From contig DOEC01000018.1 of NCBI GenBank assembly GCA_003524085.1, positions 1 to 13,619 of the forward strand: DNA of 13,619 nucleotides. Reading direction: 5' to 3'. Under the pieces are notes generated by a model. That model did no database searches. It was not told the origin of the DNA and was given only the letters and a program-made list of their open reading frames with translations. This document shows, one piece after another, positions 6,419-12,031 of the stretch. Each line of letters begins with the position of its first letter. The stretch's first letter is position 1. The position numbers were made by a program, and so were the translations under genes. The stretch is from Bacillota bacterium. Its GTDB lineage: Bacteria > Bacillota_I > Bacilli_A > RF39 > UBA660.

Positions 6419-6433
6419 TATTTCTCTTTTTTT
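6406..6433 (+). terminator. lysS terminator overlapping the stop codon
   Basis: AAAAGAGAA (6406-6414), inside the last lysS codons, pairs with TTCTCTTTT (6422-6430), and the T run continues to 6433. The TAA stop (6416-6418) lies in the 7-nt loop. The stem therefore also encodes the C-terminal Lys-Glu-Lys. Confidence 0.85.
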
Positions 6434-6479
6434 CTCAACACACAATTATAACATTTTAAATGAAATTTTTGATATTTAC

Positions 6480-6509
6480 TTGTAAAACTTTACATTTATA
6501 GTGTATAAT
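6480..6509 (+). promoter_or_regulatory. promoter of the YfcC-like transporter
   Basis: A consensus TATAAT (6504-6509) lies 18 bp after TTGTAA (6480-6485), upstream of an AGGAGG box at 6515-6520. The 5' untranslated region would be very short, around 13 nt. Confidence 0.6.
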
Positions 6510-6528
6510 TAAGTAGGAGGTAAAAATT

Positions 6529-7977
6529 ATGAAGAAAAAGAACACATTGTTCAAATCAATTGCAATTATGTTCTTAGTACTAGTCGTATTATCATGGATA
6601 ATTCCAACTTCAAGAGTAAGTGGAACAGAAGTTATTTCTTCTGATTTAGCAAGAGTTTCATTACATCAATTATTTGAATACCCATGGGCTGGCCCTCAAG
6701 CATCTGCTAAAACAGTATTATTTATACTAGCAGTAGGTGGCTTCTATGGCGTACTTGGAATTACTGGAAAATACAGAAACTGTCTAGAAAAAATTGCAAA
6801 ATCTATGAAAGGAAAAGAAGAACTATTCTTAATTATAGTATCACTAATATCCGTACTACTTAGTAGTGTGTTCGGTTTAGATATATTATTATTTATATTT
6901 ATACCAGCAATAATCAGTATCATATTACTAATGGGTTACGACAAAATGACAGCTTACCTAGTTGCATTCATGTCTCCACTTATTGGTATGATAGGTTCAA
7001 CTTACAGTGCATACTTAGCTGGTTATACTAACCAAGTACTTAGTCTAACTTATAAAAACGGACTACTTACTAAAATAGCTTTACTAGTAATATGCTTTGT
7101 TGTATTTATTGCTTTCACACTAAAACACGCAAGAAAAGTACTTAACAAAAATAGTGATAAAGAAGAATATGCTTATCTAGGAGAAAAAACTCAAAGTAAA
7201 AAACCTAGTTGGCCATTATATGTAATATTTGGTTTATTACTAGTATTACTTATCATTGGTTACACTGATTGGGAAGGTGTTTTTGGAATTACTTTCTTCA
7301 CAGACTTACATAAAAATATCCAAGAATTCACAATCAAAGATGTTACTATACTAAAATACTTATTTTCAGGAACAGAACAATTAGGAAAATGGACTATTGA
7401 TAGTTATACATTTATTCTAATACTTTCTACATTTATAATAAGCCTAGTATATAACATTAAACTAGACGACTCACTAGAAGCATACGCAAAAGGTATTAAG
7501 AAAAGCCTAAAATCTGCAGCATTAGTTGGTTTTGCTTACTGTGTAGTATTTATTGCATTCTACCATGGATACATTGTTACTATATTAAATTTCATTACTA
7601 ACACTTGTGGTTTTGGACTTGCTAAACTAGTTAACATAACTTGGTTACAAGAAATAATACACTTAATATTTGGATCACTAGGCATGATAATTGCAACAGC
7701 TATAAATATAGACTACCTATATGTAGCATCTACAGTAGGAACATTCTTATCAGTTGCATATGCTGACTACACATTATTAATAAGTATTATAATGCAAGCA
7801 ATATATGGTTTAACACTTTTCGTAGCCCCTACTTCAACATTATTGATTTTAGGTTTAACAAGCTTAGACATCAACTACAAAGACTGGCTAAAGAAGAGTT
7901 GGAAACTAGTACTTGAATTACTTCTTGTAATATTTATTGTAATAATACTTCTAGTAATAGTTAAATCTCATATATAA
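6529..7977 (+). CDS. polytopic membrane transporter, YfcC/DcuC-superfamily-like
   Basis: Predicted 482-residue inner-membrane protein with about 11-12 hydrophobic helices. Helix 1 (residues about 8-26) ends in LSWIIPTS, as in YfcC-type carriers whose first helix ends T-W-I-I-P. A cytoplasmic-looking charged loop (about 198-228) splits the protein. A second half-repeat starts near 290; SLEAYAKGIKKSLKSAALVGFAY (315-337) recalls the F-x-x-G-A...A-L-I-V-G-L-A segment. Near the end, APTSTLLILGLTSLDINYKDWLKKSWKL (433-460) matches the P-T-S...Y-x-x-W pattern closing YfcC/DcuC/AbgT-like proteins. That superfamily moves amino acids, dicarboxylates or peptides with cations, and the substrate here cannot be told. 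The ATG at 6529 follows AGGAGG (6515-6520). It is a single-gene unit between two terminators. The superfamily call is from memory and moderate. Confidence 0.6.
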   Translation: MKKKNTLFKSIAIMFLVLVVLSWIIPTSRVSGTEVISSDLARVSLHQLFEYPWAGPQASAKTVLFILAVGGFYGVLGITGKYRNCLEKIAKSMKGKEELFLIIVSLISVLLSSVFGLDILLFIFIPAIISIILLMGYDKMTAYLVAFMSPLIGMIGSTYSAYLAGYTNQVLSLTYKNGLLTKIALLVICFVVFIAFTLKHARKVLNKNSDKEEYAYLGEKTQSKKPSWPLYVIFGLLLVLLIIGYTDWEGVFGITFFTDLHKNIQEFTIKDVTILKYLFSGTEQLGKWTIDSYTFILILSTFIISLVYNIKLDDSLEAYAKGIKKSLKSAALVGFAYCVVFIAFYHGYIVTILNFITNTCGFGLAKLVNITWLQEIIHLIFGSLGMIIATAINIDYLYVASTVGTFLSVAYADYTLLISIIMQAIYGLTLFVAPTSTLLILGLTSLDINYKDWLKKSWKLVLELLLVIFIVIILLVIVKSHI

Positions 7978-7981
7978 AATT

Positions 7982-8009
7982 AGAACTTTAACAAAAAAGT
8001 TCTTTTTTT
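7982..8009 (+). terminator. terminator after the transporter
   Basis: AGAACTTT (7982-7989) pairs with AAAGTTCT (7996-8003), with a 6-nt A-rich loop and a T run through 8009, immediately after the stop codon. Confidence 0.88.
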
Positions 8010-8063
8010 GTATATTATTTTATAAAAACACTCAATATATCATATATTATGAAAGAGGTGTAT

Positions 8064-10169
8064 ATGAATAACTATACAGAAGAATTAAAAAGAATATTAA
8101 AGAGTAGTGAATTAATTGCTGAAAGTCTTAATAGTTCTAATATTAATTCTATTCATTTTATAATGAGTATGCTATCTAATTACAATTCATTATCAAAAAT
8201 ACTAGAGAAATACAAAATAAAACTAGAAGAAATAAAATCTTACTTACCAAAAGAACAATCTAATAAATATTTATTTTATAGTAAAGAACTGTTAAGTTCT
8301 ATTGAAAGTGTAATACTGTCTTTAGAAAATATAGATGACGAAATAACTCTAAATTTATTATTTAACGAAATATTATCTAACAAAGACACATTATGTTATA
8401 AAGCTCTAATAAAAACTAACATAGACATAGAAAGTCTAAAAAAAAGTATATTAACAACTAACACAATTTCAAGTAACAGTATATTAAAAACAATTGGTAG
8501 AAATTTAAACAAACTAGCATTAAATAATGAATTTGACCCAGTTATAGGAAGAGAAAAGGAAATAACAAGAGTTATAGAAGTACTAAAAAGAAAAAACAAA
8601 AACAATCCACTTCTACTAGGAGAAGCTGGTGTTGGTAAAACCTCAGTAGTTGAAGAACTAGCTAGACGTATTACTAAAAACCAAGTGCCTAATTTCCTTA
8701 AAGGAAAAACCATATATGAAGTAAACTTATCTTCAGTGATAGCTGGTACTAAATATCGTGGAGAATTTGAAGAAAAATTAACCAAACTAATTAACGAGTT
8801 TGAAAAAAACGATAACTTAATACTATTTATAGATGAAATTCACACTCTAGTAGGTGCAGGTGGAGCTGAAGGGGCAATTGATGCTTCAAACATATTAAAA
8901 CCCGCCCTAGCAAGAGGAAAACTCTCACTTATAGGCGCAACTACACTAAAAGAATACACTAACTCCATAGAAAAAGACAAAGCTTTAGATAGAAGATTTG
9001 AGCCACTTTTAATAAATGAAACTAATTATGAAGAAACACTATACATTCTAAAAAAAATAAAACCTAATTACGAAAAATACCACAACGTTAAAATACCAAA
9101 TAACATTATTGAATTAACTGCAAAACTATCAAACAAATACATAAAAAATAAACATAATCCAGATAAATCAATAGACATACTAGACGAAATATCAGCTGTA
9201 ACATCTCTTATGGAAAAAAAGACAACAAATTATAAAATTAAAAATAAAATATCAGTTCTTACTGAAAAGAAAAATAAATGTATATTAGAAAACAACTTAA
9301 CAAAAGCATTAACTCTAAAAAAAGAAATAACTACCCTTGAAAATAAACTAAAAGAAAATACTAATAAAAACAAAAAAAACATAGTAACAAAAACAATTTT
9401 AAAAGAAGTACTAGAAACAAAAACAAACTCAAATATATTTGAACTATCTAACCCTGACTATTTTATAGATTTAAATAAGTACCTAAAACAAAATATATTT
9501 GATCAAGATCATATAATAGATAACATTACAAATAAATTAATTTCTTTCACAAAAAGTACTAGTAACTTACCACTCACTATATCACTTAATGGTCCTGTTA
9601 AAACAGGAAAAACTTACTTAGTAAATACACTATCTAACTACTTAAAAACACATCTAATAACATTAAATATGAAAGACTACATAACAAGCACTAGTATTAC
9701 AAAACTAATTGGTTCATCAGCAGGATATGTTGGATATAACGAAAAAAACACACCATTTGAAAGCCTAAAACACCACCCTGTTTCGATAATTCTATTAGAA
9801 GACTATAACTATACCCACCCTACTATAAAAGCCCTATTTAACACCATTACAAGCACTGGAAAACTAACTCTTAACAATAATGAGACAATTAATTTTGAAA
9901 ATACTATAATAATTAAAACAACAAAAGAATCAAATAAGTCTAAAATTGGTTTCATAGAAAAACAAACAAATAAAAACATTCTCTCATTCAATCCACTTTC
10001 CAAAAACACAATAAAGAAAATAATAACTAAACAAAATAAAAATCTAACAAATGAACAAATAGAAAAAATAATAGAAAAATCTAACTATTTAGAAGAAAAT
10101 GCTAAAAACATAAACAACTTAATAAATGAAAACTTAGTGAACTTTAATGAAGTAACACAAAATTTATGA
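8064..10169 (+). CDS. ClpC/ClpB-like AAA+ unfoldase with degenerate second ATPase domain
   Basis: Predicted 701-residue Hsp100/Clp protein. An ATG at 8049 is in frame, but the ATG at 8064 has GAGGTG just upstream and begins where the Clp N-domain would (YTEELKRILKSSELIAE). Residues 1-135 are a divergent N-domain. D1 starts at DPVIGREKEI (158-167) and looks active: Walker A GEAGVGKT 186-193, pore KYRGEFEE 230-237, Walker B LILFIDEIH 252-260, Arg finger LDRRFE 308-313. A short coiled-coil middle segment (about 390-435) is ClpC-sized. D2 has Walker A GPVKTGKT 510-517 and pore GYVGY 554-558, but Walker B is LLED (577-580) instead of LLDE. The usual NRIDE arginine-finger segment is missing, and the sensor-2 GARPLRR is replaced by NAKNINN. 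IGF at 628-630 aligns with the ClpP-docking tripeptide. The protein is shorter than typical ClpC (about 810). Likely role: protein unfolding powered by D1; whether it serves ClpP is inference. No CtsR or CIRCE-type operator is visible upstream. Confidence 0.88.
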   Translation: MNNYTEELKRILKSSELIAESLNSSNINSIHFIMSMLSNYNSLSKILEKYKIKLEEIKSYLPKEQSNKYLFYSKELLSSIESVILSLENIDDEITLNLLFNEILSNKDTLCYKALIKTNIDIESLKKSILTTNTISSNSILKTIGRNLNKLALNNEFDPVIGREKEITRVIEVLKRKNKNNPLLLGEAGVGKTSVVEELARRITKNQVPNFLKGKTIYEVNLSSVIAGTKYRGEFEEKLTKLINEFEKNDNLILFIDEIHTLVGAGGAEGAIDASNILKPALARGKLSLIGATTLKEYTNSIEKDKALDRRFEPLLINETNYEETLYILKKIKPNYEKYHNVKIPNNIIELTAKLSNKYIKNKHNPDKSIDILDEISAVTSLMEKKTTNYKIKNKISVLTEKKNKCILENNLTKALTLKKEITTLENKLKENTNKNKKNIVTKTILKEVLETKTNSNIFELSNPDYFIDLNKYLKQNIFDQDHIIDNITNKLISFTKSTSNLPLTISLNGPVKTGKTYLVNTLSNYLKTHLITLNMKDYITSTSITKLIGSSAGYVGYNEKNTPFESLKHHPVSIILLEDYNYTHPTIKALFNTITSTGKLTLNNNETINFENTIIIKTTKESNKSKIGFIEKQTNKNILSFNPLSKNTIKKIITKQNKNLTNEQIEKIIEKSNYLEENAKNINNLINENLVNFNEVTQNL

Positions 10170-10175
10170 TATAAT
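10167..10175 (+). promoter_or_regulatory. extended -10 promoter of the metallopeptidase gene, overlapping the Clp stop codon
   Basis: TGATATAAT forms an extended -10 (TGn plus a consensus TATAAT at 10170-10175). Its TGA is also the stop codon of the Clp-like gene (10167-10169). There is no clear -35, which extended -10 promoters do not require. Initiation near 10182 would leave a short leader containing AAGGAAGTG. Confidence 0.5.
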
Positions 10176-10195
10176 GTTATCAAGGAAGTGAAAAT

Positions 10196-10861
10196 ATGGA
10201 ATTATTATTAATAATACTTATAATAAGTTTACCTCTTATATCACAGTTATATATAACAGTAACTTATAAAAAAACATCTAACATTGAATTTAGAAGTGAC
10301 ACTACAGGATATGATGTAGCTAGAAACATACTTGATAAAAATGGTTTAAACAACATACTAGTGGTTGAAACAAATGGAACACTAACTGATCATTATGACC
10401 CAACTAGAAAAGTAATAAAGTTATCTAAAGATATATATCATGGTAACTCAGTTGCAAGCGCATCAGTTGCAGCACATGAAGTAGGACACGCTATACAAGA
10501 TAAAGAAGGATACACATTCTTAAAAATAAGGCACGCAATATTCCCAGTAGTAAGCTTTTTAGATAGAATATCATACATAGTAATATTTTTAGGTTTTCTA
10601 CTTGAATACATGAACTTAGTATACTTTGGAATATTCGCAGTAGGTGCTGGCGTATTATTTCAAATAATAACTTTACCAGTAGAAATAAACGCATCAAAAA
10701 GAGCAATAAAAGAACTAAAAAGTCTTAACTTAACAACAGATAGAACAGAAAACTTATCAAAAAATATGCTAACAGCTGCAGCTTTAACATACGTTGCAAG
10801 CACACTTGCCGAAATATTACAACTTATAAGACTAATCGGTATTATAAAAGACAACGATTAG
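10196..10861 (+). CDS. membrane zinc metallopeptidase, YugP-type
   Basis: Predicted 221-residue integral membrane protease of the neutral zinc metallopeptidase family (Pfam Zn_peptidase_2, YugP-like). Helix 1 spans about residues 2-22. A soluble stretch contains TGYDVARNILDKNGL and LTDHYDPTRKVIKLS (63-77), both typical of the family. The zinc motif HEVGH is at 94-98, with His94, His98 and catalytic Glu95 at the start of the AAHEVGHAIQ helix. Further helices lie at about 125-160, and the conserved LPVEINASKRA (160-170) supplies a likely third ligand, Glu163. Length is typical. The ATG at 10196 follows AAGGAAGTG (10182-10190). It lies 26 nt after the Clp-like gene and has a possible promoter of its own, so both may act in protein quality control, the peptidase at the membrane; that link is inference. 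Its last codons form half of its terminator. Confidence 0.9.
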   Translation: MELLLIILIISLPLISQLYITVTYKKTSNIEFRSDTTGYDVARNILDKNGLNNILVVETNGTLTDHYDPTRKVIKLSKDIYHGNSVASASVAAHEVGHAIQDKEGYTFLKIRHAIFPVVSFLDRISYIVIFLGFLLEYMNLVYFGIFAVGAGVLFQIITLPVEINASKRAIKELKSLNLTTDRTENLSKNMLTAAALTYVASTLAEILQLIRLIGIIKDND

Positions 10862-10870
10862 TCTTTTTTT
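10828..10870 (+). terminator. terminator partly inside the metallopeptidase coding end
   Basis: A perfect 11-bp inverted repeat, AAGACTAATCG (10828-10838) and CGATTAGTCTT (10855-10865), is separated by 16 nt and runs into T to 10870. The TAG stop is within the 3' arm. The arms also encode part of the protein C-terminus. A shorter inner stem, AAAGAC/GTCTTT (10847-10852/10861-10866), is an alternative. Confidence 0.85.
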
Positions 10871-10874
10871 ATAC

Positions 10875-10898
10875 AAAAAAAATAACACATTAGTGTTA
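10875..10898 (-). terminator. terminator of rpsF-ssb-rpsR
   Basis: On the minus strand TAACAC (10898-10893), loop TAAT, GTGTTA (10888-10883), then a run of T to 10875. The first three bases of the stem are the rpsR TAA stop. It sits tail to tail with the metallopeptidase terminator, with only a few bases between them. Confidence 0.85.
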
Positions 10899-11111
10899 CT
10901 TTACAAATGGAATTAATCCCATAAATCTAGCTCTTTTAACTTCTCTAGCTATATGTCTTTGATGTAATGCACAAGCACCAGTCATTCTTCTAGGTAAAAT
11001 CTTACCTTTATCATTAATGTACTTAGTTATAATAGGTACATCTTTATAATCAACGCTTTTTCCAGCACACATTTGACATATCTTCTTTTTTCTAGGATAA
11101 AATTCTTTCAT
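10896..11111 (-). CDS. rpsR: 30S ribosomal protein S18
   Basis: Complete 71-residue S18 (bS18), which binds S6 in the platform of the small subunit. Recognisable features are the basic N-terminus, the YKDVPIITKYINDKGKILPRR segment and TGACALHQRHIAREVKRARFMGLIPF, the conserved C-terminal half. The N-terminus has Cys12-x-x-Cys15 (ICQMC) plus a third Cys at 47 (GACALHQ), an arrangement that resembles the zinc-binding-type variant of S18. ATG 11111-11109 follows AAAGGAGG. It is the last gene of rpsF-ssb-rpsR, 17 nt after the ssb stop, and its own TAA begins the operon terminator. Confidence 0.97.
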   Translation of the reverse strand: MKEFYPRKKKICQMCAGKSVDYKDVPIITKYINDKGKILPRRMTGACALHQRHIAREVKRARFMGLIPFVK

Positions 11112-11128
11112 TATTTATTCCTCCTTTA

Positions 11129-11608
11129 CTAAAATGGTAAATCATCATCACTAAGTGATACTTCACTACCAAAATCTTTAAAAGGGTCGTCATTACTAAC
11201 ATCTACTCCTGTTTCAGGACTTGGTTGATCCATATAAACAGAACTTGTTGTATCAACATAAGCATTAACTGGACTACTCTCGTTATTATCTCTTCTAGAA
11301 CCCATTAACTCAATTCTATCAGCTATAACTTCAGTAATATATCTCTTACTTCCATCTTGAGCATCATAACTTCTAATTTGAATTCTTCCATCAATACCTA
11401 TTTGACTACCTTTAGTTACATACTTTTGAACAACATTAACCTGAGGTCCGGTAACTTGTACAGGTATAAAGTCAGCTTCAACAACACCTTCTCTATTCTT
11501 AAATGTTCTATTAACAGCAACAGTGAAATTAGCAACAGAATTACCATTAGTAAATGCTCTAATTTCAGGGTCTTTTGTTAATCTTCCTACAAGTACTACT
11601 TTATTCAT
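11129..11608 (-). CDS. ssb: single-stranded DNA-binding protein
   Basis: Complete 159-residue SSB, which coats single-stranded DNA in replication and repair and recruits partner enzymes. Residues 1-105 are the OB fold: MNKVVLVGRLTKDPEIRAFTNG, VANFTVAVNR, ADFIPVQVTG, GSQIGIDGRIQIRSYDAQDG and YITEVIADRIELMG. A low-complexity acidic Ser/Asn/Pro linker follows. The tail DDDLPF is the standard acidic tip that binds partner proteins. The ATG at 11608 is 4 nt after the rpsF stop, and its AAGGAGG box is made of the last rpsF codons, so translation is probably coupled. Its position between rpsF and rpsR is the usual Firmicutes arrangement for the essential ssb. Confidence 0.98.
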   Translation of the reverse strand: MNKVVLVGRLTKDPEIRAFTNGNSVANFTVAVNRTFKNREGVVEADFIPVQVTGPQVNVVQKYVTKGSQIGIDGRIQIRSYDAQDGSKRYITEVIADRIELMGSRRDNNESSPVNAYVDTTSSVYMDQPSPETGVDVSNDDPFKDFGSEVSLSDDDLPF

Positions 11609-11612
11609 AATA

Positions 11613-11900
11613 CTACTCTTCCTCCTTAATGATTAAATGTCTTAAAATTCTTTCGTCTATTAAAGCTTTTCTATCAAACTCTTTAACAGCCTTACTTTCA
11701 CATTCAACATTAAGTAAATGATAATAACCTCTTACTTGTTTTTCAATTTCATAAGCTAACTTCTTTTGACCTAAATCTTTACTATTTAAGATTTTACCAC
11801 CCATATCAGTAATAATACTTTCAAAAGACTTAACTACGTTAGCTACTTCTTCTTCAGCGATATCAGCTTTTACAATGAACATGATTTCATATTTATTCAT
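11613..11900 (-). CDS. rpsF: 30S ribosomal protein S6
   Basis: Complete 95-residue S6 (bS6), which forms a complex with S18 in the 30S platform. Family motifs are NKYEIMFIVKADIAEEEV at the N-terminus, then GGKILNSKDLGQKKLAYEIEKQVRGYYHLLNVE, where the paired basic/aromatic strands typical of S6 are visible. The C-terminal IIKEEE is acidic. The ATG at 11900 follows a full AAGGAGGTG box (11916-11908), one of the strongest in the window. It is the first gene of rpsF-ssb-rpsR. The last codons, AAG GAG GAA GAG, double as the ssb ribosome binding site. Confidence 0.97.
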   Translation of the reverse strand: MNKYEIMFIVKADIAEEEVANVVKSFESIITDMGGKILNSKDLGQKKLAYEIEKQVRGYYHLLNVECESKAVKEFDRKALIDERILRHLIIKEEE

Positions 11901-11927
11901 TTCATTTCACCTCCTTATGGTCTATTG

Positions 11928-11941
11928 GCTTCACATGAAGC
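11928..11941 (-). promoter_or_regulatory. hairpin in the rpsF leader, possible S6:S18 regulatory site
   Basis: In the roughly 60-nt leader between the rpsF promoter and its ribosome binding site, GCTTC and GAAGC form a 5-bp stem around a 4-nt loop, extendable by T-A pairs past a bulged C. rpsF leaders in many bacteria bind the S6:S18 complex for feedback control, so this is the obvious candidate. I cannot confirm the signature bulge of that motif. Confidence 0.3.
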
Positions 11942-11966
11942 AAGGAAGATTTCTCTTCTCACAAGT

Positions 11967-11995
11967 ATTCTACCACAACTTCCCTAATTTGTCCA
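11967..11995 (-). promoter_or_regulatory. promoter of rpsF-ssb-rpsR
   Basis: On the minus strand TGGACA (11995-11990), 17 bp, then TAGAAT (11972-11967) preceded by TGG, an extended -10. It begins about 20 nt after the hairpin that ends the upstream surface-protein gene. That makes a compact terminator-promoter junction. Confidence 0.7.
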
Positions 11996-12006
11996 CAAAA
12001 ACTTTC

Positions 12007-12031
12007 AAAAGAAAAGAACACCAAAGTGTTA
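12007..12031 (-). terminator. terminator of the right-edge surface protein gene
   Basis: On the minus strand AACAC (12030-12026), loop TTTG, GTGTT (12021-12017), then CTTTTCTTTT. The TAA stop (12031-12029) overlaps the 5' arm. The stem is short and the T tract interrupted, so some read-through toward rpsF is possible. Confidence 0.6.

Noticed and set aside
8049..8063. ATG at 8049 as the start of the Clp-like gene
   Set aside because: It has no ribosome binding site, while GAGGTG is well placed for the ATG at 8064. The five extra residues add nothing family-like, but they cannot be strictly excluded.
8010..8063. CtsR or CIRCE heat-shock operator before the Clp-like gene
   Set aside because: No GGTCAAA repeats or TTAGCACTC-N9-GAGTGCTAA element can be seen.
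8396..8785. Minus-strand open frame of 129 codons inside the Clp-like gene
   Set aside because: It lies opposite the conserved D1 domain; no start signal and shadow-like composition.
10167..10169. TGA read as tryptophan (Mycoplasma code)
   Set aside because: Trp is encoded by TGG in the window's genes, no in-frame TGA occurs inside conserved proteins, and the Clp-like protein ends naturally here.
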